Part shown: positions 47,801 through 56,869 of the stretch, one piece after another
Layout of the letters: each line of letters begins with the position of its first letter
How positions within the stretch are numbered: the first letter of the stretch is position 1
DNA from: Anastatus disparis
Lineage: Eukaryota; Arthropoda; Insecta; Hymenoptera; Eupelmidae
DNA length: 64,000 nt
NCBI GenBank assembly: GCA_017163975.1
Contig: JAFFSR010000218.1
Span: 4,405,501-4,469,500 of the forward strand
Direction of reading: 5' to 3'
Notes under the pieces: model-generated
Database searches by the model: none
What the model was told of the DNA's origin: nothing
The model's input: only the letters and a program-made list of their open reading frames with translations
Position numbers and translations under genes: made by a program

Positions 47801-50221
47801 TATTTAGACTCAAGGAGTCGAAAAAAGTGATTTCCAGAAAATGTGTGTATGTATGTGTGAGTGTATGTGTTCGTTACGCCAATTAAATCTTGAAAGGCAC
47901 TCGATGTACTTGTTTCTAGTTTTGCAAACAATTTATTTTTTGTCTAACTAGGGGGGGAAGCTATTAAAAAATGGTTTTCTTAGCGTAGTTGTTTTTAAGC
48001 AATTTACAAAAAAAAATTTTTTTTTATTTTTTATTTTTTTTTATTTTACGCAAAGTATTCGATGAATTTGCTTAAATATTTGCATGAAAATTCTTTGCGA
48101 TTGCCAAAAGAAGAAAAACTTTTGAAAACTGATTTTTTTAGCGTAGTTTTAATTTTAGAGCATCTTGAAAATTCTGAAAAATATTTTCATTTTCCATTTT
48201 TTTTGTTTTACATAAACTACTCGATGGATTTGCTCCAAAATTTGTATGCAAGTATTCGCTACTGTCTGAAGAAAAAAAGCTTTTGAAAACTAATTTTTTC
48301 AGCATAGAAATTTTTAACCTTTTGTATCTCAGAAGCTATACGTTCTAAAAGACTTTTATACCTCTTATTTTAAAACTCTCATGGTGCACTTTCAAAATAC
48401 TATGGAATTTTTTTTTTGCGATACGTATAATTTCTTCTGCACATGCTCAAAATTTTTAAATTTTTAAAAATTTTCAGTGCAACTTTGAGTGCGTGTACAG
48501 CAGCCGGAAATCAACGTATCTAAAAAAACTCCAAACTTTCTGAAAGGAAATTGCAAAAACTTTAAAAAGAGATTTCAAAAATTATTTTACAGCAATTTTT
48601 AGTTATTCTATAGCTCTATGAAAAATATTTCATAAAATTGGAAAAAGCAATCTTTATTTTTTTGCTTTAGAAAAATTGTAATTTGATTCTCCATTCAAAA
48701 AGGCACACTTTTCTGTATTATTTTATTGTAAAACGCATAATATTTTAAGTACGATAAATTTTCAAAAAATGGTCATTTTTCATAAAAATAGCTGTAACTC
48801 AACAAAAAATTGGTTTAGAATAATGTCCAGAGTCTCATTTTGAAGTTTTTCAATTTCTTTTCAAACAGTTTTGAGTTTTTTTAAATATTTTGATTTCCCG
48901 TTGCTATATCAGCATTCAAAGTTGCAACAAAAATTTTCCAAAATTTCAGGAATTTAAGCATGTATAGAAGGAACTACACGTATCATTAAATAAAATTTTT
49001 AAAATTCACCAAAGAGCTTTCAAATGAGTGGTATAAAAGTCTTTTGAGTCGTATAGTTCCTGAGTTATAAAACTTTTAAAATTTTAATATTTTTTGTTAA
49101 GTGAGCTTAAACTTTGAAGCGGTAGTGTATAAATAAAATTAAAGTCCATACAATTGAAAATTTTCATTAATTTAAGCAATTAACAAAGTTAAAAAAGTAT
49201 TCGAAAAATTTTGCGATCGAATACTTCTCCAGTCCTGATACAAAATGATGGGTCTTCATCTCGACCGTCATTACAACGAAATTTAATTTTAGAATAAATA
49301 TTGATAAGGATAAAGGATTAATTTTATGTAAAAAATTTATATGAAGGGATCATGTAATTAGTTATGTTACCTTAATTTTTAAATTGTATATAATAATGCA
49401 TCGTTAATTAGGATTTCATTTCAATTTATACATTTTATTAGATAATGATATTGTTAAAAAGAGAAAATAAAATACTTATGTTGATTGAAAACTGATTATT
49501 GTGTATTTTTTTAGTATATTTAGTCACGGCAAACTAAAAACTAATCATACAAAGAATTTGACTAAGCAAGATGCGTGCGAATGTGCACATGTTGTGAAAA
49601 TATACATGTAAGCAGTGCAACAAAATTGTACATCTTTTAAAATCTAGAAATAAGACTATTTCTATCATTAACAGTAAGTGCATTTACATAATATAGTTTG
49701 CAATGATGTATTAAAAATAAAATATTTTTTTCACGTACAATATTTTTATTGTAAGAATGGTTTGTTCTAGAACTTTGAATGACGAAATTAAATTAAATTA
49801 ATTCTGTCATTGGCAACTTATAAACATAAATAATAATGCTAAAAATGAAGTCTACAAAGTATAAAAAATAGTAAAAGTAAAAGCACATATAAACGATAAA
49901 ATACAAGAAAGGATCAACTTTATAAATAATTATTAATAAATTATAGATTTTTCAAAATATTTTTGAGCACATATTATAAATTTCAGTATTGGTTATTTTG
50001 ATTATTTATTTTCTCAATCAGTAAATTCATGAACGAGATTATTGTTGTAAACTTACGCATGGAATTATTGTAACAAATATCAAAGTGTATATAATACATC
50101 GTCGAAATAATTTATCAAATTCAGTTTGATAAGGCCATAAACCAACAAATAACTGCAATTTTTTAATTAATTGAAAATAATTATTATTAAATACACTATC
50201 TATTTGATTGAAATCGTTCAT
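32874..50221 (-). CDS. insect odorant receptor (OR family, seven transmembrane), 9 exons
   Basis: Ligand-gated olfactory receptor subunit that would work with Orco in the dendrite membrane of sensory neurons. Exons: 50221-50057, 45892-45770, 45678-45561, 45479-45218, 42519-42427, 41557-41467, 36105-35975, 33132-33000, 32921-32874 (TAA at 32876-32874). Every junction is GT/AG and phases match (0,0,1,2,2,0,2,0). The total is 387 codons, the usual OR size. Family marks in order: LIKKLQLFVGLWPYQ (TM1 start), LKNVYQQIAIDW with EQAIIQKYAKKG, PLIPV...PLNESR (TM3-4 loop), YYYELYLFF, YRLK...IKLHNTVL, HLLYLSWPGQMV, EWYNVSQKTKLLL, TAGGLYVMNFQNFG, and the C-terminus SYVTVALSF. The ATG at 50221 is the first in frame. 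The gene looks functional despite introns of up to 5.4 kb filled with transposons. The specific ligand and ortholog cannot be read from sequence. Confidence 0.9.
33744..34021. mobile_element. TA-flanked MITE (Tc1/mariner-like)
   Basis: Left end CGCAGTGAAAAAAAATTTGT and right end ACACAAAATTTTTTACAGTG, with TA on both sides. Arms carry GTGTTAA/TTAACACA motifs. Same style as the element at 51441-51789. Lies in the OR intron between exons 7 and 8. Confidence 0.65.
34040..34707. mobile_element. 668-bp palindromic MITE with TTA duplication (PIF/Harbinger-like)
   Basis: Arms of about 300 bp are nearly exact mirror images: CTAGGAGAGTATCAGACCTC at the left, GAGGTCTGATACTCTCCTAG at the right. TTA flanks both ends (34037-34039, 34708-34710), the 3-bp duplication typical of PIF/Harbinger. 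High arm identity suggests recent activity. In the OR intron between exons 7 and 8. Confidence 0.78.
34938..35360. mobile_element. 423-bp TA-flanked MITE with 23-bp perfect ends
   Basis: CACTGACAGAAATGATTTC at the left is matched by GAAATCATTTCTGTCAGTG at the right, with TA on each side (Tc1/mariner-type duplication). The interior has repeated TCCACTT-containing motifs. No ORF. Same OR intron. Confidence 0.8.
36365..38480 (+). pseudogene. degraded I/jockey-type LINE (ORF2 remnant) split by a SINE
   Basis: Plus-strand remnants of a non-LTR retrotransposon ORF2, antisense within an OR intron. Before the SINE: PWWDSDCNKMKRIRRAFFKK and the linker to RT. After it (37165-37879): the RT with QSGFRKGESC, VVSDAFNNVP (motif A with S for L), RVPQGVVLSPLLYLIY and the catalytic FADD (QFADDIVVY). 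A frameshift near 37879 and stops follow. A C-terminal Cys/His-type end (LCAC..., then a frame with HIPWQC) runs to about 38230, and an AT-rich tail to about 38480. The endonuclease domain is absent. Exact clade is uncertain (I or jockey group). Confidence 0.8.
36900..37165 (-). mobile_element. SINE family 2, 3'-truncated copy inserted in the LINE
   Basis: Matches the body and full tRNA-like head of the copy at 10776-11139 in reverse (B box complement GGATTCAAACCC, then GCGTTGAAGGCAAGAGCTCT and GTTACGTCACCACGC). It lacks the last ~70 bases of the family tail. It separates two collinear parts of the LINE, so it is younger than the LINE insertion. Confidence 0.82.
38523..38642. mobile_element. 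MITE family 2, right-arm fragment
   Basis: Contains the family-2 arm: GAAAAAACACGAGTTCATTT, TCATATCCTGCAG, TCCGTTTCCCG and a terminal GAGGTGCTCTCCT. The left arm is missing. Full copies lie at 44501, 47053 and 60091. Confidence 0.65.
39143..39680 (+). pseudogene. R1-clade ORF2 C-terminal fragment
   Basis: An open frame of ~133 codons starts at the insertion boundary with LLYGAEIWADALRVRKYRKR, followed by VQKRGALRIACAYWTVSAEA and WTRRVIRDLRRW..RTFGEV, the typical segment after the RT thumb in R1-clade LINEs. A TAG at 39541-39543 interrupts it. The same frame continues with the zinc-binding end CTFC...DDAEHTFFEC (CCHC). Endonuclease and RT palm were lost by 5' truncation on insertion. Not functional. 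Confidence 0.85.
39800..40165 (+). repeat. 106-bp tandem repeat in the R1-clade 3' UTR (four units)
   Basis: TTGGGCCTAGCGACCCCACG recurs at a spacing of 106 bases (the CGACCCC core at about 39821, 39927, 40033 and 40139), each followed by TACCCGAGCT. The overlapping minus-strand ORFs here arise from the repeat and are not genes. Confidence 0.85.
40609..40770. mobile_element. MITE family 1 copy interrupted by the R1-clade LINE
   Basis: TATCTTTTCATTTTTTTGCG, TGTAGTATGTACCATGAAGA and the mirrored end AAAATTTTGCAATAAAATGA define a shortened family-1 copy. Its first bases are the LINE target TACTAAATATTGC (39130-39142). Confidence 0.7.
43125..43345. repeat. decayed ~29-bp minisatellite
   Basis: About seven units spaced 27-31 bases, each with GAAAAAAGGC-type sequence, a G/C-rich CGTGC motif and an AATTGACG-like end (cores near 43142, 43171, 43199, 43228, 43255, 43285, 43316). 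In an OR intron. No coding meaning seen. Confidence 0.65.
43893..43965. mobile_element. MITE family 1, terminal fragment
   Basis: AATGAATTCATTCATCAATT and the end motif ACAGTGTCCGTTTTACATCT resemble the centre-to-end part of family 1, most of it deleted. Confidence 0.5.
44501..45025. mobile_element. MITE family 2 copy (525 bp)
   Basis: Left end CAAAGAGAGCACCCCACATC is mirrored by GGTGAGGTGCTCTCCTTG. Arms share GGGAAACGGGTTCGGC and CATGATTTTTTTATG with mirrors ending at 45025. No ORF with support. In the OR intron between exons 4 and 5. Confidence 0.75.
45932..46112. mobile_element. small palindromic repeat, AATAGTAYATTAYG family
   Basis: Left end AATAGTACATTATGTACTAA, weak mirror ATTGCATAATGTAATATT. 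The interior carries GTTTGTCGCTTGAACGAAGC, like the palindrome at 55110-55250. Degenerate; boundaries approximate. Lies upstream of OR exon 2. Confidence 0.45.
46433..46662. mobile_element. 230-bp TA-flanked MITE
   Basis: CCGTAAAGGACGTAGTTCCT at the left is mirrored by AATTACGTCCTTCACGG at the right, with TA on both sides. Both arms contain TGATCAG motifs. Tc1/mariner-type duplication inferred. In OR intron 1. Confidence 0.75.
47053..47520. mobile_element. MITE family 2 copy, right end lost, nested in the hAT-like element
   Basis: Starts CAAGGAGAGCATATCACCTT 53 bases inside the hAT-like left end. Follows the family-2 order through the palindrome centre and stops in AAAAATACGAGCTCATTTTT before the terminal repeat. 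Confidence 0.7.
47533..47737. repeat. 205-bp palindrome
   Basis: TCTATAAAAATTATGGTGAC...CATCGTAGAATACTATGA is mirrored with few changes, meeting at ACCGAATTCGGAT. Possibly a separate MITE; no clear target duplication. Confidence 0.7.
49246..50056. other. OR intron 1, 5' part: nothing recognised
   Basis: AT-rich DNA between the hAT-like element and the donor at 50056. No repeat or exon recognised. Confidence 0.5.
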
Positions 50222-51440
50222 CTTGTTATTCACTATTAACGTTTGTTCTTTGTCTGCCTTTTTGAGCGTACAAAGGGCTGTTATTTTTTATTGTGCAAAA
50301 TGAAGAGGGGAAAATCTATATGTCATTGATTTTTAGAGAATAATGGTTATGAAAATTTGATAAACTTACGTGTACTTTAAACCAAAAGCAATTATAAACT
50401 TTTTACATATGCACGTAAAAATGGTTTTACAGCTTAAAAATTTATACGACTTTTTTAAAATAATATTATTTAAATTTAATATATTCAGTTTTTCAAAAAA
50501 TTCGATTTTTCAAATTTTATCCTTTTTAGTGAGACAATAATATTGTTTTTTGGAAATAATTTTTTATTATTTTCAAAATTTTATATTTTATCGATAAAAG
50601 CTTTAGTTTGACTGCAGTCGTCGAAGAGAGCGGAGGTAAAAAGTGTTGAAGCTATTTAGCGTTGTGAAGCTCAGCTAACAACCTCTTGATTGAAGATACA
50701 AATTGTATAAATACAAAAATAATCAAGTTTATTTGTTTAACATCAATAATTAATAAATTAATATATTATTTAACAACAGTGTTTTAATTTTATGATGTGA
50801 ATCATAAGATATTTTTCTGAGCAAGTCGTACAAGTTTCAATAAAATGATTGAGAAAACAAGATTGAGAGGATATCCTGTAGTAATGTTTCAAATTTAAAT
50901 TTATCTTAAACGTGAAATCAATTTATATTAAATATTCGGAATGGGTGATATTTCGATATTTTTGCGCTTGTTAAGATTTTTATAAAGTGTTATATGCATG
51001 TGAAATTATTTAGTGAAAGCAAAAGATTCTTTTTTTTCAAAATGATTATTAAATTTATGTATTTCATGCCTGCAAATATTGAAAATTTTTAATATGTTCA
51101 TTCTAAAATTTACATTAACATCATCAGAATAAAAATGAAAACTTTTACTTTACGAGTAACTTGAGTTTTTAACGAGTGGATTGCCATGAATACATATATT
51201 ACTGTGCGGATTAAGACTTTTTCATCGTAATTTATCCTTGCAATGATGAGTTTTTTAGATCAAACTTTATTTGATTAGTATTAACTAGAATCATTTATAG
51301 TTACTTTGTGACAATTTATTATATAAAAAAATACTGAGATGGATAAATATTATTCTCTTAGCTTTTTATAAATTCTAGTTGTAAATTTTTAGCTTATCTT
51401 TTGTCGTTATAATGTAAACATGCATATAAAATACCTGATA
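50222..51440. other. upstream region of the odorant receptor
   Basis: Should hold the receptor's 5' UTR and promoter. No convincing TATA box or Inr could be chosen. No other gene seen. Confidence 0.4.
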
Positions 51441-51789
51441 CACTGTTAAAAAGTTTGTGTGATTTGTTTAAATTATTTTTTTCCGAAAATTATTATAATC
51501 AAAATTTGTGCGTGGAATTAACAAAAAATAATTTGCAAGCCTAACATTTTGTGTACTTTTGGACAATCCAAATTTACACATAAAATATGTACTTTCTTAT
51601 TCAAATTGTTTCATAGTTTATAATTATATATTTTATTATTTTGAATTGTGTATTATTCATAAATTTTTGTTTTAAAATTTTAATTGGAAACTTTAAAACA
51701 AAATTATTTGTAAATTTTAATACAAAAAAATGCATGTCTCGCACAAAACATTACTTTGTGCTAAAATTACAAAAAAATTTTTTACAGTG
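51441..51789. mobile_element. TA-flanked MITE (CACTGTTAAAAA family)
   Basis: CACTGTTAAAAAGTTTGTGT at the left, AAAAAAATTTTTTACAGTG at the right, TA on both sides. Internally TTTTGTG/CACAAAA mirrors. Related to 33744-34021. Confidence 0.75.
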
Positions 51790-52725
51790 TATTTGAATTA
51801 CAAAGTAAAGATGCACAAATTATTTATTTAGTATATTTATAATAACTTATTACAATTATTTATATGAACTTTAATATCATTATTTTTTTTAGGAAACATT
51901 TCGTAACTAATCGAACATTACTTTTTCGTGCCATACTGATAATTCGAAACAATCAAATTGTCATCAAGGATGTACTAAATATTTCATCTACTTTTCCAGT
52001 TTGAATACAAGATATATGTTTAACTTGTATCATAATTATAAACATAAATTTTAAACTGAGAAATTTTATCTTTATGTTAATTTATTTATTTATGTTGAGG
52101 TGTGGGTGTATTTATTAGTGTAAATAATGAGTTAATGATTATTGAGTGAGTAAGATTACTTTTATATTAATGACGAAACTTTAGTTGATTTTATTTTAAC
52201 GTATAGGCTTTTTATATTTTTATTTGTTTTAATGTAATTTATATTTTTTATTTTACTTATTTTACGATTCAGTGTTTTTGTTTATTTGTAATATCATTTT
52301 CAAAGTGACTTACTCATGTAGTATTATTAAGTTTAAATTATTAACTGTTATATAATTTAAAAAAATGTTATATTTGTTATTTCACATGTCATTTATGTAT
52401 CATCATTATAAAATAAATATCCACCTATCTAATTTCCTTTCATACTTATAGTTTATCAAAATAATAAAAAAAAATTCATGCTATTATATTTTTATTTTAG
52501 TTAAATCATAGCTAAAAACCAGTAGTTTGTAAAATACAACCTTTTTTAACTGGCTTCGTAGATATGACATTATTTAACCGTTCTCTCAGATACGATTTTT
52601 TATAGTATACAACGACAATATTATGACATTTCAAATGAATTAGAGTTTTGCTGTTTATTATTCAAATAACAAAAATAAATCTTTAATAAATTATTGATAA
52701 TTTATTTGAACAAATTATTGAAAAA
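51790..52725. other. AT-rich intergenic sequence, nothing recognised
   Basis: No coding, RNA or repeat signal seen on either strand. Confidence 0.5.
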
Positions 52726-52832
52726 TAGTATATTATGCGCCAAGAGGAAAAGTATGCTGTTAGCTCCCGCGTATACACTTACGCAGGGCGAGGAGCCTAC
52801 TTTTTCCTCGAGTGCAATGTACATTTTTTTTA
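52726..52832. repeat. small palindrome, AATAGTATATTATG family
   Basis: AATAGTATATTATGCGCCAA and GAGGAAAAAGTA-type arms mirror TACTTTTTCCTCGAGTGCAA around a GC-richer centre (TACACTTACGCAGGGCGAGG). Like 55110-55250. Confidence 0.55.
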
Positions 52833-53605
52833 CATCCCCAACGGAAAGTTCGTTTACACAAAATCATTCTATTATAAATTAAAACTGATGCATAAAAAGA
52901 ACTAGAATCACAAATTATTTTGAATATTAGTATACTAAGAAATTCTTACTAATTGCAAATCTGACATCAGATTTGAGATTAATGACCTCAAAAACAATTG
53001 AAAGTATGTGTTCTTGCGAAAATATTTAATATAGCAAATTTTTGTTCAGAAAATCACTTAATTAAAGTATTTTTAACGAATTTAACGTCAGATTCGCAAT
53101 TAACGATCTGAAAAACATTAAGAGAGTATAGCTTACTAAAATATTTCGATTTTCTAACATCCGATTTCTCATCAACAACCTTAAACATCATTCAAAGCAT
53201 TTATTTTTCGTTAAAATATTCGATAAAACAAAAATTTTGTTCAAGTAAATAATAAATTCAGAAGAAATTTTGTGCATTTTATGTTAAGTTCATTTTCATC
53301 ATCCATATTAGCTATTAAAAGTATGTGCATACTTGCAAAAATATTCAACAATGCACAAATTTGTTTTATTAAATCATTAAATCATAATAAAATAGTTTGA
53401 TTTGTTAGCTTCGTAATCAGCAACCTCGAAAGCCATGAAGAACATTGGAGGAGTTTTTTCTTACCAAAATATTAAATTTCGTTAAAATGTTTTAAAAAAA
53501 GTCATTTTAACTAATTGAATTTTACAAATATGACGTCAGATTTTTAATCACTTTCATAAAAACCAGTGTGATATTCGTGGGACTGCCTGTCAGAAGCTAT
53601 GCTTT

Positions 53606-53610
<5 letters not shown>

Positions 53611-53698
<88 letters not shown>
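53611..53698. repeat. (TA)n microsatellite
   Basis: About 44 TA units with one interruption near the 3' end. Confidence 0.95.
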
Positions 53699-53700
<2 letters not shown>

Positions 53701-54273
53701 GAAACTAGGGACTGTTTTATTAGCGAATATTACAATTACATTTTTTTACTAAAAATTATTTAAACAAACATTTTTTTGGATACTTGTGATTGTGTGCACA
53801 TGCTTAATAAACAGAGAAACACTGATATTGTAACCCGCATAACTATCTATAAATGTGTACACACAAAGAAAGACAGATATTATAGGATATTGGTAACGTA
53901 TTTCTCTTAATCTCTATTGCTCATATGAACGAAAATAAAAGAAAAAGAGAGAGAGAAAGCATACACGGTCATTCCTGAACGATCTGTAGCAAAAAATACA
54001 TATACTGTATAACGTAACTATAAGTGGAGTGGGGAAACAGAATCGTAACGCTCGGTTTTTATTCGTTAAGCCCTGCTGGCCAAACCTCGCGTAAGAAGCA
54101 TAGATTCAAAAACTATTATAAATACGTGATGCTGCAAATATTTGTATTATGTAAAAATTAATCGAAACAAATTATTTAATAATCATCAATTTTGCAAATT
54201 TATTAAACAAAATTATTTAGAAAAAATAAATTCTAGAGTCATATTTCTAATCAGCAATCTAAAAAAGCTTTAA

Positions 54274-54654
54274 GAGGAGGTCACGTATCTCTGTCCTTTT
54301 CTAATCAAAGAAATGATTTTTTTACAAATACTAATAACTTTATCAAAAAATGAAGAGAAAGCCGCATCTTGTATAAAAAAAAGCAATATTTTCTTTGATA
54401 AGAAAAAATTAATTTTATTGCTTCGTTCTCAAGAAAACCTTGAAAAACCAAATTGCCCATCCTAACTTCTATGATTTAAGTTTTTCAAGGTTTTCTTGAA
54501 AACGAAGCAACAAAATTAATTTTTTCTTATCAAAGAAAATATTGCTTTTTTTATTACGAGATGCGGCTTTCTCTTCATTTTTTGCTAAAGCTATTAGTTT
54601 CTGTAAAAAACTCAATTCTTTGATTAGAAAAGGACAGAGGTACGTGACCTCCTC
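54274..54654. mobile_element. 381-bp palindromic MITE with TTAA duplication
   Basis: GAGGAGGTCACGTATCTCTG is mirrored by AGAGGTACGTGACCTCCTC, and TTAA lies on both sides (54270-54273, 54655-54658), the piggyBac-type target. Arms of about 185 bp meet near 54455. High arm identity. Inserted in the satellite array. Confidence 0.8.
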
Positions 54655-55109
54655 TTAAGTGTATTTTTTGCGAAAATATCTAAATGTTTAAAAAATTATT
54701 GAATCCAAATAAATTTGGCGAACCTTATATAAAGTTTGTTAACAGCCACCTTAAAGAGTATTGATAATATATAAATCAATAAATGCACTTGACAAAAATA
54801 TTTAATTTAACATAAACTTGTTTAGGTAAATTACTTGACTGAAGTGAATTTGACGATAGATTCGTAATTTGCACCCCAAAAAGTTATGACAAGTATGTAT
54901 ATTCAGCAAACATATTTATTGTGCAAAAATTTATTTATACAATTATTTAATTCCTAAAAATTTCACAAAAAAAAATTTCGTAATTAATCTATGAAGCATC
55001 CAGAGTATAAGCTTATTGCAGAAACAATGAACAATCAAATTTCAAATTGAAATTTGTAAAGTCCAATTTGTAATTTTTTGGAAAAATATTTTTTTATGCA
55101 GAAAATTGC

Positions 55110-55250
55110 TTAAGAATAGTATATTACGTAATAAGTGCGCGAAGGATGCGATTCACACACGAGCCGAGTTTGTCGCCCTCGCTTCGCTCGGGCGACAAAA
55201 AGGCGAGTGTGTGAACCGCATCGCGCACGTGTTGCGTATACTATTTTTTA
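55110..55250. repeat. 140-bp GC-rich palindrome with nested CGCTTCGC hairpin
   Basis: TTAAGAATAGTATATTACGT...GTGCGCGAAGGATGCG is mirrored by CGCATCGCGCACGTG...GCGTATACTATTTTTTAAG. The centre is CGCCCTCGCTTCGCTCGGGC. Same family as the small palindromes at 45.9 and 52.7 kb. Confidence 0.7.
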
Positions 55251-56364
55251 AGACACCGTGGGCGAAACACAGACAATCGAAAACGACATTTTTACGTACG
55301 GAAGCGCCTAAGTGCCATGTAGTATATGTTTCTGCGCGCCACCTATTTCAATAGTTGCAGTTACTCGCTTTCCAATGTTCATGCTTCTAAGGGTCAAAAC
55401 GGCAGGAAGGCAGTCTGCCTGCCTTCCGATTTGGCACTTAGAAGCATGAACATTGGAAAGCGAGTGACTGCAACTAGCAGAAATAGGTGGTGCGCACAAA
55501 CAGATGCTAAAAAATAGCAGGAAGGCAGTCTGCCTTCCTGCCGTTTTGGCCCTTAGAAGCATGAACATTGGAAAGCGAGTAACTGCAACTACTGAAACAG
55601 GTGGCGCGCACAAACATATACTACATGGCACTTAGGCGCTTCCGTATTTACGGTCATAACAAACTACGAGTTTTGTTTGTCACCTGAGCGAAGCGAAGGT
55701 GACAATAAACGAGTGAATAATATATTATAAATAAAAATACATATAAAAAAATATATATATTATAAAAAAAAATATATGTTACAAAAAAATATACATAACA
55801 AATTTACAAAAAAAATACATATTGCTAATCAAATAAATAAAATAAATAATTTAAAACAACCAAATAAACTTAAGTATACAATTCATTTATTGATAAACTA
55901 TTTAATGTACAAATATTTCATTATTTTTTTTCATTTATTATAAAATTGACTATACACCTAACGTCAATTGATTCTTTCCCGAATCTTTTGAAATGTTCCA
56001 ATAAAAACAAAAAAAAACAACGAGAAAGAATCCATTAACGGTGTGCTTGCAATTACTAAATTGATATTTAGCATTATTAACTCAATTAAAATCTGGTTTG
56101 ATTTAAAAATAGAAATATACATAGCATATATATATATAGTATATTTCGAAATATACTATTACAATGTCAAAATGTTTTGGTTAGTTTTTTTTATGTATGA
56201 GAAGAAAAATAAAAGAAAGCTTGCATACATGAAGCCAGCGCTAAGCGAAAAACAATGACAAATGGTTCTAAAATTTTTCGCGCACCGCAGTGTGTAAAAA
56301 GACTGCTTCGCACACTGAATACTGACACAAAAAACTGTGTTTCGCACACGGGTGTCTTAAAAAA
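55244..56364. mobile_element. 1.1-kb inverted-repeat element, host of a nested MITE
   Basis: TTTTTTAAGACACCGTGGGC and AAACACAG at the left mirror CTGTGTTTCGCACACGGGTG and TCTTAAAAAA at the right (56335-56364). It contains the MITE at 55297-55646 and a TGTCACCTGAGCGAAGCGAA hairpin (about 55679). No transposase. Confidence 0.6.
55297..55646. mobile_element. 350-bp GC-rich foldback MITE with TTTACG duplication
   Basis: TACGGAAGCGCCTAAGTGCC at the left is mirrored by GGCACTTAGGCGCTTCCGTA at the right, flanked by TTTACG (55291-55296, 55647-55652). The arm sequence GCATGAACATTGGAAAGCGA occurs three times, twice in one orientation and once in the other, with GGCAGGAAGGCAGTCTGCC palindromes between. 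Confidence 0.78.
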
Positions 56365-56869
56365 TCATTTAATGAAAAGGAATTAAATAAATTTAACGTC
56401 AGATTTGTAATCAACGACCTTCAAAATCTTTTATAGAACCCAAACCACGATAAAATATTTAATTTAACAAATATTCAGTAAAACAAATTACCTAATCAAA
56501 GTACTTTTGGCGGATTATACGTCATATTCGTAATAAATAATCTTGAAAATATTAATAGAACGTGTTTCCGGCTACAATATTTAATTTTGCAAAAAAATTT
56601 TTAAGTAAATTATTTAAACAAACAGAATTTTTCTATTATAAGGCCCAATTTCTAATTATTAACCTCAAATCATTAACCATACATAATTAAGTGTATGTTC
56701 TTCTTGCAAAAATATACAATTACGAAGGATATTGTTCAAATAAGTTATTGATCCCAAATAAATTTCGTAAATTTGATGTCAGATTTGTAATCAGCTACGT
56801 TAAAAACCATTCGTATTACGTACGGCTTGCAATAAACATTGAATTTAATGAGCATTCCCTTATAAAAAA

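Larger units (their letters stand above)
47000..49237. mobile_element. non-autonomous hAT-like element with 8-bp target duplication
   Basis: Ends CAGAGCTGGGGAAGTATTCG and, in reverse, CAGGACTGGAGAAGTATTCG continue as inverted repeats for about 45 bp. ATACAAAA lies at 46992-46999 and 49238-49245, an 8-bp duplication as in hAT elements. The 2.2 kb interior has no transposase; it holds a truncated family-2 MITE, a palindrome (47533-47737) and repeated TTTTAGCGTAG/TCGATG motifs. A 74-codon frame at 48062-48286 has no recognisable domain. In OR intron 1. Confidence 0.82.

Noticed and set aside
48062..48286. Transposase fragment in the hAT-like element
   Set aside because: The 74-codon ORF shows internal repeats and no hAT dimerisation or RNase H-like motif.
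53611..53698. Replication origin or promoter at TA-rich tracts
   Set aside because: Plain TA microsatellites; no additional signal.
55308..55631. 107-codon ORF in the GC-rich palindrome
   Set aside because: The same peptide pieces occur on both strands because the region is a foldback. No domain, no start context.
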